The position numbers and the translations under genes were made by a program. From an uncultured Bacteroidales bacterium (GTDB lineage: Bacteria > Bacteroidota > Bacteroidia > Bacteroidales > Bacteroidaceae): a stretch of DNA of 64,000 nt. The notes below the pieces were generated by a model, which did no database searches, was not told the DNA's origin, and saw only the letters and a list, made by a program, of their open reading frames with translations. Where the stretch lies: the NCBI GenBank assembly GCA_945836755.1, contig CAMAMB010000002.1, positions 1 through 64,000 on the forward strand. The letters run 5' to 3'. Shown here piece after piece: positions 21,506 to 32,168 of the stretch (position 1 is the first letter of the stretch; every line of letters starts with the position of its first letter).

Positions 21506-22657
21506 ATGAGAAGAATAGCAATTCTTGGTTCTACCGGCTCTATTGGTACTCAGGCTTTAGACATAGTTCGCCACCACAGAGACCTGTTCACTGCACAGGT
21601 CTTGACTGCTGGGAGCAATGTTGACCTTCTCATACGGCAGGCTCGAGAGTTTCAGCCGGATGCAGTGGTCATCGCAGACACCTCCAAATATCAGACACTA
21701 CAAGAGGCTCTTGCCGATTTACCTATCAAAGTCTATGCCGGAGCTGATGCCATTGAGCAAGTTGCAGCGTTACCCTCTGTAGACATGGTCCTCACAGCCA
21801 TGGTAGGCTTTGCCGGCCTTCGCCCAACCATTGCCGCCATCAAAGAAGGCAAGGCCATTGCGCTGGCCAATAAAGAAACACTTGTGGTAGCCGGGCGGCT
21901 CATCATGCAGCTGTCTAAACAATATGGTGCCCCTATACTCCCTGTTGATAGCGAGCATTCTGCCATCTTCCAGTGCCTTGCCGGCGAAGAGGGGAATGCC
22001 TTAGAGCGCATCCTTCTTACAGCGTCGGGAGGCCCCTTCCGCTTATGGCCTATCGAGAAACTGCAACACGTCACGGCTGAAGAGGCTCTCAAACACCCCA
22101 ACTGGGATATGGGGGCCAAGATAACCATTGACTCTGCTTCTATGCTCAACAAGGGCTTTGAGATGATAGAAGCCTATCATCTTTACCACGTTCCACCCGA
22201 ACGTATACAGGTAGTCATTCATCCTGAGAGCATTATTCATTCAGCTGTTGAGTTTGCCGATGGAGCAGTCATAGCCCAGGCTGGCACGCCGGATATGCGG
22301 CTTCCCATACAATATGCTTTCAGCTACCCCACACGCTTACCTGTAATTGGGAACAAGCCCTTAGACTTATTCTCAATTGGCACTCTCCATTTCGAAAAGC
22401 CTGACTATGAGCGTTTCCCGTGTCTCAGACTATCCTTCGAGGCTATCAACCGGGGCGGCAATGTTCCGTGCATGCTTAACGCCGCGGGGGAGATTACGAA
22501 CGCAGCCTTCCGCAAAGGGCTAATTGGCTTCCTCGATATGCCACGTCTTATTGAGAAGGCTCTTTCTATAGCTTCGTTCATAGCCTCACCCACCCTCGAC
22601 GACCTCTTCGCTACCGACACTGAAGTCAGAGCACTTACCTCTTCTCTCATATCATAA
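21506..22657 (+). CDS. dxr: 1-deoxy-D-xylulose 5-phosphate reductoisomerase
   Basis: MRRIAILGSTGSIGTQALDIVRHH, ALANKETLVVAG, LPVDSEHSAIFQCL. Confidence 0.97.
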   Translation: MRRIAILGSTGSIGTQALDIVRHHRDLFTAQVLTAGSNVDLLIRQAREFQPDAVVIADTSKYQTLQEALADLPIKVYAGADAIEQVAALPSVDMVLTAMVGFAGLRPTIAAIKEGKAIALANKETLVVAGRLIMQLSKQYGAPILPVDSEHSAIFQCLAGEEGNALERILLTASGGPFRLWPIEKLQHVTAEEALKHPNWDMGAKITIDSASMLNKGFEMIEAYHLYHVPPERIQVVIHPESIIHSAVEFADGAVIAQAGTPDMRLPIQYAFSYPTRLPVIGNKPLDLFSIGTLHFEKPDYERFPCLRLSFEAINRGGNVPCMLNAAGEITNAAFRKGLIGFLDMPRLIEKALSIASFIASPTLDDLFATDTEVRALTSSLIS

Positions 22658-22734
22658 TCACCACTTCATAGCCCCATTCGAGCCGGCCTCCTTGTCGGCA
22701 ACGCATTCTCACACCTACACTTACAACCATCTCT

Positions 22735-24099
22735 ATGGATATCTTTCTCATCCGCGCCCTTCAACTGATACTCTGCTTCTCCATCCTCATCATCCTTCAT
22801 GAGGGTGGGCACTTCTTCTTTGCCAAGTTGTTCAAAGTCAGAGTAGAGAAGTTCTGCCTTTTCTTCGACCCATGGTTTACGCCATTCAAGTTCAAGCCCC
22901 GGTGGAGCGACACCACATACTGCATCGGGTGGCTACCACTCGGCGGGTACGTCAAAATTGCCGGCATGATAGACGAATCGCTCGATAAGGAGCAGCTGAA
23001 GCAACCCGTTAAACCATGGGAATTTCGAGCCAAGCCTGCGTGGCAGCGCCTACTTATCATGGTAGGTGGCGTGCTCGTCAACTTCATTTTTGCTTTCTTA
23101 CTCTACGCGTCCATATTATTTACATGGGGAGAGAGCTATATACCTATCCAGAAGTTGACCCATGGTTTCCAGTTTAACGACGAAGCAAAGGCCTTGGGCC
23201 TAAAGGATGGTGACATCCTTTTGAAGACCGACCAGACAATCTTCCGCGACTTCAACGCCAATGTATATCGTGACCTCAGCGTTGCCCATAGTGTAACCCT
23301 TCAGCGAGATGGCAAGTTATTGACACTCCCCATGCCTGGCGACCTTGACCTATTGGCCATGATGAAACAGCAGCCACGTTTCTGCGCCCCTATCCTGCCC
23401 GCAGTAGTCGACAGCGTTACTCCCAAGTCGCCGGCGCTGGCCTCAGGTATTCTACGAGGCGATACCATTCTTGCCGTCAATGGCAAACATATCTCTTCGG
23501 TCAATGACTACATGTTGATACGCGGTACGATGGACGACATTCTCTCTCTCGGGAAGCCTGCCGATAGTCTTCGCCTGCGCCAAATGGCCCTCGTGGTGAA
23601 GCATCCCGGTGCATGTCATCCCGACACGCTGTCCCTTCAACTCGGCACAGACATGATGATGGGCATCTCATGGGCCAATCCTTATGAGCATGCGGCTGTC
23701 ACCAAACACTACAGCCTCGTAGAAAGTCTGCCGTCGGGTTTTGCCTATGGGTGGAAGGTGCTCAGCGGCTATGTGCGCGACCTAAAATATGTGTTCACCT
23801 CTGACGGGGCTAAGAGCGTAGGTTCGTTCGGAGCCATCGGTAGTTTATTCCCTCAAGCCTGGGATTGGATGCGCTTCTGGGAACTGACGGCATTTATCTC
23901 TCTGATGTTGGCCTTTATGAACATACTGCCCATACCTGCCCTGGATGGTGGCCATGTGTTCTTCCTCCTCATCGAGGTCATTACACGCCGCAAGCCCAGC
24001 GACGAGTTTATGGAGAAAGCCCAGATGGTCGGCATGACGCTTCTGCTCCTTCTCATGGGCCTCGCCATTTTCAACGATGTCCGAAACTTCCTCTTCTAA
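22735..24099 (+). CDS. rseP: RIP metalloprotease RseP (site-2 protease)
   Basis: HEGGHFFFAK zinc motif, PDZ region, NILPIPALDGGHVFFLLIE. Confidence 0.95.
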   Translation: MDIFLIRALQLILCFSILIILHEGGHFFFAKLFKVRVEKFCLFFDPWFTPFKFKPRWSDTTYCIGWLPLGGYVKIAGMIDESLDKEQLKQPVKPWEFRAKPAWQRLLIMVGGVLVNFIFAFLLYASILFTWGESYIPIQKLTHGFQFNDEAKALGLKDGDILLKTDQTIFRDFNANVYRDLSVAHSVTLQRDGKLLTLPMPGDLDLLAMMKQQPRFCAPILPAVVDSVTPKSPALASGILRGDTILAVNGKHISSVNDYMLIRGTMDDILSLGKPADSLRLRQMALVVKHPGACHPDTLSLQLGTDMMMGISWANPYEHAAVTKHYSLVESLPSGFAYGWKVLSGYVRDLKYVFTSDGAKSVGSFGAIGSLFPQAWDWMRFWELTAFISLMLAFMNILPIPALDGGHVFFLLIEVITRRKPSDEFMEKAQMVGMTLLLLLMGLAIFNDVRNFLF

Positions 24100-24123
24100 C
24101 GTCCTGACAATTCTCATCAATCC

Positions 24124-25008
24124 ATGATCACCGTACTGCTATCCACTTATAACGGAGAACGTTACCTGCGTGAGCAGATAGAGTCTATCCTTCGACAAGA
24201 AGGTGTGGAAGTTCATCTATTTGTACGTGACGACGGATCTACTGACGGCACATTGTCCATCCTCGACGAGTACAGCCAACGGGGACTGCTCACCTACTAT
24301 ACTTCGCCCAATTTAGGGGCAGCGAAGAGCTTTCTGCAATTGCTTGCCGATGCTCCAGAGAGTGACTTCTATGCCTTTGCCGATCAAGACGACTATTGGC
24401 AGTCCGACAAGCTATACGCGGCGGTCAGCCGTCTCAGTGCCACCGAGCCTTCACTCTACTTTAGCCGTACCACACTTACTGACAAAGAGCTTAATCCTAC
24501 GGGCTGTGTGGAAATTGACCCGTACCTCACTTTCGGTGAGTCGCTGGTCTACGAGTTTGTAGCCGGTTGCACCATCGTAATGAGCAAGCCCCTGCGCGAC
24601 GTCATAGTTACCTACCGGCCCGACTACCTTCCCATGCACGACGTCTGGGTCTACAGCATTGCCTTAGGCCTGGGCGCGAAGGTCGTCTTTGATAAACAAT
24701 CACACATCCTCTATCGCCAACATGGCAACAATACGACCGGCCAGGGACAAGGCGTCATTCACGACTGCAAGCAACGCATGCGCCGCATTTTGAGAAAGGA
24801 GAACTCGCGTTACCGCCGTGCCTGCGAGTTGCAGAAGGGCTTTGCCCATCTGTTCAAAGCCGAGAACGCCCAACTTCTCACCGACTTCATAAAGGCTAAG
24901 CATAGTCTGCCACGCCGCCTCGCCCTTGGTTGCAGAAGGCAGCTTGCCTGCGCCAACTCCACGACCGCTTTCCTGTTCAGAGTGGCCCTGCTGGCCAACA
25001 CCTACTAA
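24124..25008 (+). CDS. Glycosyltransferase family 2
   Basis: ITVLLSTYNGERYLREQIESILRQ...VRDDGSTDGT...FADQDDYW. Confidence 0.92.
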   Translation: MITVLLSTYNGERYLREQIESILRQEGVEVHLFVRDDGSTDGTLSILDEYSQRGLLTYYTSPNLGAAKSFLQLLADAPESDFYAFADQDDYWQSDKLYAAVSRLSATEPSLYFSRTTLTDKELNPTGCVEIDPYLTFGESLVYEFVAGCTIVMSKPLRDVIVTYRPDYLPMHDVWVYSIALGLGAKVVFDKQSHILYRQHGNNTTGQGQGVIHDCKQRMRRILRKENSRYRRACELQKGFAHLFKAENAQLLTDFIKAKHSLPRRLALGCRRQLACANSTTAFLFRVALLANTY

Positions 25009-25802
25009 TGCCCAACGCCATGATCCAGCCTAAGATAAGCATCATCACCGTAGCCTACAACAGCGCAGCGACCATTGAAGAGACCATACATAGTGTCATC
25101 TCCCAGTCGTACCCCCACAAGGAATATATCATTGTAGACGGAGCCTCCACTGACAACACGATGGAGATTGTCAACAAGTACAAGGACCACATCGACCGCA
25201 TCATTTCCGAGCCTGACCGCGGTATCAGCGATGCCTTCAATAAGGGCATCGCCTTGGCCACCGGCGACCTCATTGGCATCATCAATTCTGATGACCACCT
25301 ACTGCCCGAGACGCTGGAGAAGGTAGCTGCTTGCTACGACGGTGAGACACAGATCTACAAGGGAGATGTCATGCTGTGGGACCCCACTACGGGATACAAA
25401 TGTCGTGAAGTCTCATCCACCCACTTCCCTCTTATGCCGTTCTTCTGCCACGTCTCCCACGCAGGCATGTTCGTCACAGCCGATTGTTACAAATGGCTCG
25501 GAGGCTACGACGTGAACATCCGGCTACCAATGGACCTGGATTTTGTCATCAGAGCCACTAAGGCCAAGGCGCGTTTCAAGAAGATTGACGTGGTCGTGGC
25601 CGAGTTCAGAGGCGACGGCGCCACTCACGCGAATTCTATCCTGCATAAGAGGAAAGACTACTTTAGGGTTATCACCAACAATGGGGGCAACCTCCTCCAC
25701 GCCACCATATTCTTCTCTTACCTTGTGGCCACCCAGTACGTCAAGAAACTATTAGACCTTTTTGGCGGCAATATCGCGCAACGCCTGAGATATAGAAAGT
25801 AA
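25008..25802 (+). CDS. Glycosyltransferase family 2
   Basis: ISIITVAYNSAATIEETIHSVISQSYPHKEYIIVDGASTDNT; start ATG overlaps the previous stop. Confidence 0.92.
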   Translation: MPNAMIQPKISIITVAYNSAATIEETIHSVISQSYPHKEYIIVDGASTDNTMEIVNKYKDHIDRIISEPDRGISDAFNKGIALATGDLIGIINSDDHLLPETLEKVAACYDGETQIYKGDVMLWDPTTGYKCREVSSTHFPLMPFFCHVSHAGMFVTADCYKWLGGYDVNIRLPMDLDFVIRATKAKARFKKIDVVVAEFRGDGATHANSILHKRKDYFRVITNNGGNLLHATIFFSYLVATQYVKKLLDLFGGNIAQRLRYRK

Positions 25803-25870
25803 TGTTGCCTCCACGCGCGGTACACGCTCTATGAGCAAAGTCTGTGCCGTCCTTCATTTCCCCATCGCCT

Positions 25871-27013
25871 ATGAAGCGCCTCAAGATACTTCACATACAA
25901 GTCTTGCCCAAGCTCTCCGGTGTACAGAAGGTTTCACTGGAAATACTCAAAAGCCTCAGCAGCAGCCAATACGACAAATATATTCTTTTCAGCGACGCCC
26001 TTGACTGCGGCGACAAGGCTGAATGCTTTAAGGCTTTCGAAGCCTGTGGGGTGAAGGTACTAACCTCCCGCCACCTACATCGTTCCATAGGACCTAAAGA
26101 CCTTCCCGCCCTTATCGAAATCTACCGCCTATGCCGGCGCGAACGGTTTGACATCGTGCACACCAACTCCACCAAGCCCGGCATCATAGGACGCATTGCG
26201 GCTTACATGGCCCGTGTCCCACTTGTCGTCCACACCGTTCACGGACTATCGTTCCACCAATTTGTACCCTTTCCAAGGTGGCAATTCTATTGGGCCTGCG
26301 AGATGTTCGCTTCCATGTTCTGCGACCGCATCACCATCGTCAACCAATTCTACACTAAGTACTTTCGATGGTTCAGGCGCAAGACATGCACTATCTACAA
26401 CGGTATAGACTTCGGCCACCTGCCTGCCATTTCCGCCCCACAGGGCGGCACAAAGGGAGACACACTCAACGTGCTCTTTGTAGGTCGCCTTGACCAGCCC
26501 AAAAATCCAATGATGCTGCTGAAGGTGGCGAAGCAGGTGCTCACGTCCAAGCCCCACGTTCACTTCTGGCTCGTAGGCGATGGCGAGTTTATGGACCAAT
26601 GCCGGCAGTATGTCGACGATAACCGACTCGCTGCCAACGTTCATCTCGAGGGTTGGCGTACTGACGTAACTCACTACTACGCGCAGGCTGACATCTTCGC
26701 TGCCACCTCGCTCTACGAAGCCTTCGGCATCATGTTTCTCGAAGCGGGTTTTTACAACCTACCCGTATGCGCCACCAACGTCGAAGGCATTCCCGAGGTC
26801 GTGGCAGACGGCGAAACCGGCCTCCTGTCGTCCCCCGACGACGTCAACTCGTTTGCAGCCAATCTGCTACGCCTGATAGAGGATGGCGAATTGCGCCACA
26901 CACTGGGCCACCGTGGCCACGAGCGCGTCGTCTCCCGGTTCAATTCAGAGCAGATGGTCAGCAGCTACGAGGCTATCTACCGCGAAGGTCTCGGGCTGTC
27001 TGCAGAGAGATAG
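25871..27013 (+). CDS. Glycosyltransferase family 4 (group 1)
   Basis: LFVGRLDQPKNPMMLLKVAKQVL, SLYEAFGIMFLEAGFYNLPVCATNVEGIPEVVADGETGLL. Confidence 0.92.
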   Translation: MKRLKILHIQVLPKLSGVQKVSLEILKSLSSSQYDKYILFSDALDCGDKAECFKAFEACGVKVLTSRHLHRSIGPKDLPALIEIYRLCRRERFDIVHTNSTKPGIIGRIAAYMARVPLVVHTVHGLSFHQFVPFPRWQFYWACEMFASMFCDRITIVNQFYTKYFRWFRRKTCTIYNGIDFGHLPAISAPQGGTKGDTLNVLFVGRLDQPKNPMMLLKVAKQVLTSKPHVHFWLVGDGEFMDQCRQYVDDNRLAANVHLEGWRTDVTHYYAQADIFAATSLYEAFGIMFLEAGFYNLPVCATNVEGIPEVVADGETGLLSSPDDVNSFAANLLRLIEDGELRHTLGHRGHERVVSRFNSEQMVSSYEAIYREGLGLSAER

Positions 27014-27072
27014 CAAGCCCCGTCTCCCCATCCCGACAATTCATTGCATCCCCTCCAAAATAGATTACACCC

Positions 27073-28383
27073 ATGCTATCCACCGCTCAGCGACAACAGA
27101 TTATACAACTCGTACGCCGGCAAGTAGTACCGGCCATTGGCTGCACCGAGCCCATCGGCGTGGCCTTAGCTGTGGCCCGCGCGCGAGAGACGCTGGGACA
27201 GCTGCCTGCCAGGATAGAAGCCCGCCTCAGTGCCAATATCATCAAGAATGCCATGGGAGTAGGCATACCGGGCACGAGCATGGTAGGTCTGCCTATCGCC
27301 ATTGCCCTCGGCGCTCTCTACGGCCGTTCCGACCTGTGTCTCGAAGTCCTGCGTGACTGTCCGCCCGATGCGGTCAAGCACGGACAAGAGTTCATTGCGC
27401 AAGGACGTATCCACATCACACAAGCCTCTGAGACCGAAGATAAGCTCTACATTGACGTAGAGGCTACGGCCCAAGATGGCAGCAGAGCGCGCGCCCTCAT
27501 CAAAGGCAGCCACACCCACTTCGCCCGCATTGAGCTGAACGGGGAAATCATCTTTGCCGACACCGAGGACGGACCGGCGACCTCTGACCCCACGACTGAC
27601 GAGGAGGTAAGCCTTACACTCCGAAAGGTCTTCGACTTCGCCACCACTACCCCACTCTCCGAAATAGACTTCATCAATGAAGCCGCGCAGCTCAATATGG
27701 AGGCGGCCCGCAGCTCCCTGCAAGGCAACTACGGACACTGTCTCGGCAAGGCGCTCAGCCGTCCCCTCGGACGCGGCATTATGGGCGAGAGCATCTTCTC
27801 CCACATTCTCTCGGCCACCAGTTGTGCCTGCGACGCACGAATGGCCGGCGCCGCCATCCCCGTCATGAGCAACTCGGGCTCGGGCAACCAAGGCATCTGT
27901 GCCACAAACCCCGTGGTGGTCTTCGCCAACGAGAACCATAACACCGCTGAAGAGCTCACACGAGCCCTCATGCTGAGCCACCTCACCGCCATCTACATCA
28001 AGCAGCATCTCGGTCCACTATCAGCCCTCTGCGGCTGCGTGGTGGCAGCCACAGGCTCCAGTTGCGGCATCACCCTGCTCATGGGAGGTGGGTACGAAGA
28101 GGTCTGCGCCTCGGTGAAGAATATGATAGCCAACCTTACCGGCATGGTCTGCGACGGCGCCAAGCCAAGCTGTGCCCTCAAACTTACCACCGGGGTCAGC
28201 ACCGCAGTACTCTCGGCCATGCTGGCCATGCAAGGCAACTGCGTGAGTGCGGTCGAGGGCATCGTAGATGAAGACGTAGACCGCACTATCAGCAACCTTG
28301 TCAAGATTGGGGCTGAGGCCATGAACGAGACCGACCGTCTGCTCTTGGACATCATGCTCCACAAGTCTGACCCTCACCAATAG
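27073..28383 (+). CDS. L-serine dehydratase/L-cysteine desulfidase-like protein (YhaM/CyuA, UPF0597 family)
   Basis: VPAIGCTEPIGVALAVARARE, MSNSGSGNQGICATNPVVVFA, MVCDGAKPSCALKL. Confidence 0.9.
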   Translation: MLSTAQRQQIIQLVRRQVVPAIGCTEPIGVALAVARARETLGQLPARIEARLSANIIKNAMGVGIPGTSMVGLPIAIALGALYGRSDLCLEVLRDCPPDAVKHGQEFIAQGRIHITQASETEDKLYIDVEATAQDGSRARALIKGSHTHFARIELNGEIIFADTEDGPATSDPTTDEEVSLTLRKVFDFATTTPLSEIDFINEAAQLNMEAARSSLQGNYGHCLGKALSRPLGRGIMGESIFSHILSATSCACDARMAGAAIPVMSNSGSGNQGICATNPVVVFANENHNTAEELTRALMLSHLTAIYIKQHLGPLSALCGCVVAATGSSCGITLLMGGGYEEVCASVKNMIANLTGMVCDGAKPSCALKLTTGVSTAVLSAMLAMQGNCVSAVEGIVDEDVDRTISNLVKIGAEAMNETDRLLLDIMLHKSDPHQ

Positions 28384-28422
28384 ACCGGCTGCTCCCTTCT
28401 CCCGGAGCTTTCAGCCATACAG

Positions 28423-28470
28423 CGATATGCCGTTATCAGGCTCTCAGCGAGTACTGATAACGGCATATCG
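28423..28470. terminator. Perfect 17-bp inverted repeat (terminator-like)
   Basis: cgatatgccgttatcag ... ctgataacggcatatcg followed by gcattt; between convergent genes. Confidence 0.75.
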
Positions 28471-28484
28471 GCATTTCGTATGCG

Positions 28485-28640
28485 GTTGGGCTCATTTCGG
28501 AGATGCTCCGCGCCATCGTCGCCCGTTCGGTAGACGACCGTACATCGTTCGGGCGACGGGCATACACTGAGCGGGCGACGGGCGTACACCGCTCGGACGA
28601 CGATGGGCTGGAGCAGCCGAGGAATGGCAGGAACGGTCGT
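28485..28640. repeat. Dispersed 22-bp-unit repeat element, copy B (3 direct units plus an inverted left end)
   Basis: Units gacgaccgtacatcgttcgggc, gacgggcatacactgagcgggc, gacgggcgtacaccgctcggac at 28533-28598; ends gctccgcgccatcgtcgcccg / cggacgacgatgggctggagc are inverted repeats. Confidence 0.88.
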
Positions 28641-28694
28641 CAGCGGGCAGCCGGTAGCGACCGACATGGTGAAACTGAAGGCCGCAGGATGTGC

Positions 28695-29957
28695 CTACTC
28701 TTCAGGGACTTTCTTTATCAACATCGAAGCCACAAAGGTGAAGATACAGAGCACTGTGGCTATGATAAAGAAATTGAGATAGCCACTACGTTCCTGTAGA
28801 TAGCCCGCCACCATGCCGGGAAGCATCATGCTGAGTGCCATAAACCCGGTACAGAAGGCGTAGTGTGACGTAGACTTGGGCCCTTTGGAAAAGAGCATAA
28901 GGAAGAGCATGTATGCCGTAAACCCAAAGCCGTAACCGAACTGTTCGACGAAGACACAGGCACTGATGAGAGGCAGGTTGTCGGGTTGTGCATAGGCGAG
29001 GAAGATATACACCACGTCGGGCAGGGTAATGCTCAGCACCATGGGCCAAAGCCAACGCTTCAGCCCCCCTCTTTCGGCACACACACCGCCAAGTATGCCG
29101 CCGAGCGTAAGCCCTACGACGCCGACTGTGCCCTGTACGAAGCCGAGGTCGCTCGTGGTCATGCCGAGTCCGCCCTCGCTGACGCTGTCTAACATGAAGA
29201 GGGGGCATATCTTGACAAGCAACGCCTCGGGCAGACGATAGAGGAGCATGAAAGCGATGGCGGCACCTACCGCCGGCTTACGGAAGAAGTCTAAGAAGGT
29301 GAGCACGAAGTCGCGTACCATGTCTTTGACCTTGGCAGGACGGCGCTCACTGTCGGCGATACACGAAGGCAATGCCTTGAGATGATAGAGGAAGAAGCAC
29401 ACGAAGGAGGCCGACAAGGCGGCAAAGACGAGCGACCATGCCTGTTGGGGCTTGTTGTACAACTCTAAAGTGCCGGCCAGCATGATGAGCAGACCCTGAC
29501 CTACTATCATGGAGATGCGATAGAACGTAGACCTGATGCCGACGAAGAAGGCCTGTTCACGACGATTGAGCGCAAGCAGATAGAAGCCATCGGCCGCGAT
29601 GTCGTGGGTGGCACTGCTGAAAGCCAGCAGCCAGAACATGACCAAGGTCCACCTGACGAAATGCGTGGTGGGAATGGTCAAAGCCAAACCTGCCAGCGCA
29701 GCACCGACAAGTAGCTGCATGAGCACTATCCACTGGCGCTTTGAGCCGAACACCTCAACCAGGGGACTCCAGAAAGGCTTGATGACCCACGGCAGATAGA
29801 GCCAGGAGGTGTAGAGGGCAATGTCGGCATTGGAGAGACCCAGGCGCTCATACATCACAGTGGCCACAGTCATGACCACGACGTATGGCAGCCCCTCGGC
29901 AGTATAGAGGCTGGGGATCCAAAACCATGGAGAGAATTTCTTGGTAAGTGAAGACAT
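28695..29957 (-). CDS. MFS transporter, AmpG-like
   Basis: 12-TM-type protein; FWIPSLYTAEGLPYVVVMTVATVMYERLGLSNADIALYTSWLYLPWVIKPFWSPLVE. Confidence 0.82.
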   Translation of the reverse strand: MSSLTKKFSPWFWIPSLYTAEGLPYVVVMTVATVMYERLGLSNADIALYTSWLYLPWVIKPFWSPLVEVFGSKRQWIVLMQLLVGAALAGLALTIPTTHFVRWTLVMFWLLAFSSATHDIAADGFYLLALNRREQAFFVGIRSTFYRISMIVGQGLLIMLAGTLELYNKPQQAWSLVFAALSASFVCFFLYHLKALPSCIADSERRPAKVKDMVRDFVLTFLDFFRKPAVGAAIAFMLLYRLPEALLVKICPLFMLDSVSEGGLGMTTSDLGFVQGTVGVVGLTLGGILGGVCAERGGLKRWLWPMVLSITLPDVVYIFLAYAQPDNLPLISACVFVEQFGYGFGFTAYMLFLMLFSKGPKSTSHYAFCTGFMALSMMLPGMVAGYLQERSGYLNFFIIATVLCIFTFVASMLIKKVPEE

Positions 29958-30102
29958 AAGTGTGTGAACGTTAGACAGAAAGGAGAAGCAGGACAGTGAG
30001 AACCTGCATGGCTGGAAGAAAAAGAAGAGGTGCACCAACACGTAACTGTCTTGGCGCACCATATAAGGGGGAAGCACTCAGTGGAGACGACCGTACATGG
30101 AG

Positions 30103-31632
30103 TTACTTGGCGTAGCTGACGGAACGGGTTTCGCGAATAACGGTGATCTTCACCTGACCGGGATAGGTCATCTCGTCCTGTATGCGTCGGGCTATGTCGG
30201 CACTGAGGGTTTCAATCTGTCGGTCGTCAATCTTATCGGCACCCACGATGACACGCAGTTCACGGCCTGCCTGAATGGCATAAGTCTTGGTGACACCGTC
30301 GTAGCTGGCTGCTATCTGTTCGAGGTCGTTGAGGCGCTTGATGTAAGCCTCGACTATCTCGCGACGGGCGCCGGGACGGGCGCCGCTGATGGCATCGCAG
30401 ACTTGTACGATGGGAGCGAGCAGGGATGTCATCTCTACCTCATCGTGGTGGGCACCGATGGCATTGCAGATATCTGCCTTCTCTTTGTACTTCTCAGCCA
30501 GCTTGGCACCATAGAGTGCGTGTGGCAACTCGCTTTCCTCGTCAGGCACTTTACCTATATCGTGGAGCAGACCGGCGCGCTTGGCTTTCTTGGGATTGAG
30601 GCCCAGCTCAGCGGCCATGACGGAGCAGAGGTTGGCTGTCTCGCGGGCATGCTGAAGGAGGTTCTGACCATACGAGGAACGGTACTTCATCTTGCCGATA
30701 ATGCGGACGAGCTCCGGGTGAAGACCGTGAATGCCGAGGTCGATGGTGGTACGCTTACCGGTCTCTATGACCTCGTCTTCGACTTGCTTCTTAACCTTGT
30801 TGACCACTTCCTCAATGCGGGCAGGGTGGATGCGGCCGTCTGCAATAAGCTGGTGAAGGGCTAAACGGCAGACCTCGCGGCGCACGGGGTCGAAGGCGCT
30901 GATGACGATGGCTTCGGGAGTGTCGTCCACGACAATTTCCACGCCGGTGGCAGCCTCGAGGGCACGTATGTTGCGGCCTTCGCGACCGATGATGCGGCCT
31001 TTCACTTCGTCGTTGTCAATATGGAAGATGGTCACGCTGTTTTCGATAGCCGTCTCAGTGGCCACTCGCTGGATGGTCTGGATGACAATGCGCTTGGCCT
31101 CTTTGGTGGCAGTGAGGCGGGCGTCGTCCATCATCTCGTTGATGTAACCTTGGGCCTGTGTGCGTGCTTCGTCCTTGAGCGACTCCACGAGGCGGGTGCG
31201 TGCCTCGTCGGCGGAGAGGCCGCTGAGCTCTTCGAGCTTCTCGCGCTCCTTCAGTTGCAGCTTCTCAAGCTCTTCTTCGCGGCGTGTCAGGTTCTGCTCC
31301 TTGCTCACAAGGCGATTGTGCTGGTTGTCAATCTCTTGCTTTCTGCGATTGAGGTCTTCCTGGCGTTGGTTAAGGCCAAGCTCGCGCTGCTTGAGGCGAT
31401 TTTCTGTTTGCAAGATCTTCTGATTGCGCTGTCCCACCTCGGCCTCTAACTCGGCCTTCTTGTTGAGGAACTTCTCTTTGACTTCAAGGAGTTGCTTCTC
31501 CTTGATGACTTCAGCCTCGCGGCTGGCGTTGTCAATCATTCTCTTGTATTTCTTCTTTAGGACCAGTCGGAAGAAGTAGTACCCGAAGCCCATGCCGAAG
31601 AAGATGCTGGCTATTATAATTAAAGCAATCAT
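30103..31632 (-). CDS. rny: Ribonuclease Y
   Basis: N-terminal TM and coiled coil, KH domain [38 protein letters not shown] motif GLLHDIGKV. Confidence 0.97.
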   Translation of the reverse strand: MIALIIIASIFFGMGFGYYFFRLVLKKKYKRMIDNASREAEVIKEKQLLEVKEKFLNKKAELEAEVGQRNQKILQTENRLKQRELGLNQRQEDLNRRKQEIDNQHNRLVSKEQNLTRREEELEKLQLKEREKLEELSGLSADEARTRLVESLKDEARTQAQGYINEMMDDARLTATKEAKRIVIQTIQRVATETAIENSVTIFHIDNDEVKGRIIGREGRNIRALEAATGVEIVVDDTPEAIVISAFDPVRREVCRLALHQLIADGRIHPARIEEVVNKVKKQVEDEVIETGKRTTIDLGIHGLHPELVRIIGKMKYRSSYGQNLLQHARETANLCSVMAAELGLNPKKAKRAGLLHDIGKVPDEESELPHALYGAKLAEKYKEKADICNAIGAHHDEVEMTSLLAPIVQVCDAISGARPGARREIVEAYIKRLNDLEQIAASYDGVTKTYAIQAGRELRVIVGADKIDDRQIETLSADIARRIQDEMTYPGQVKITVIRETRSVSYAK

Positions 31633-31697
31633 TGTGTGGATAGAGGTTGTATGTATTGATGTAGGGGGTGTGTATATGTATACGTAGTATAAGGCGA

Positions 31698-32009
31698 CTA
31701 CCGCTGCCCGAGCAGCTCGTCAATCTCTTGGGTGAGCCTCTCAGCCAGGTCATCGTAAGGTGTCTGGTCGTGTTCCTTCGAGATAAGCAGGTTGCGCACT
31801 GCCAGGTCGAGCATGACGACACTGGTATAACGCTCCGGCTCAAGGTTGGGATAGGCCTGCTCGTACCGATTGAGCTTCTCGTTAATCTGCTTAGCGGCCT
31901 TGCGATATACCTCCTCTTCGTCGCGACGAATGGTAATGGGGAACTCCTTCTTGCCTATCATCAACTGAATGACAAACTTATCGTTACCATTTGGAAGTTT
32001 ATCCGACAT
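31698..32009 (-). CDS. zapA: Cell division protein ZapA-like
   Basis: [41 protein letters not shown]; upstream of rny. Confidence 0.85.
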   Translation of the reverse strand: MSDKLPNGNDKFVIQLMIGKKEFPITIRRDEEEVYRKAAKQINEKLNRYEQAYPNLEPERYTSVVMLDLAVRNLLISKEHDQTPYDDLAERLTQEIDELLGQR

Positions 32010-32168
32010 GTGACAAAGTAGTTATGGGTTAAAACTTGAATGGGAGGTATGAGCTGTACGCCGTTGGGGCGGCGGTGTGAACACCACCTTAAAGGAGGTA
32101 CAATAGCCCTGCATGGAAGCGGTGATGAGCCCAAGAGACTTTACAACCAACGTCCCCGGAAGTGGAAG
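32010..32168 (-). ncRNA. Candidate 6S-like / Bacteroidales-1-type ncRNA between zapB-like and zapA
   Basis: 159-nt intergenic gap with strong pairing potential (CGTTGG/CCAACG, GGTGGTGttCACACCGCC), next to zapA as ssrS is in many bacteria; covariance model not run. Confidence 0.35.
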
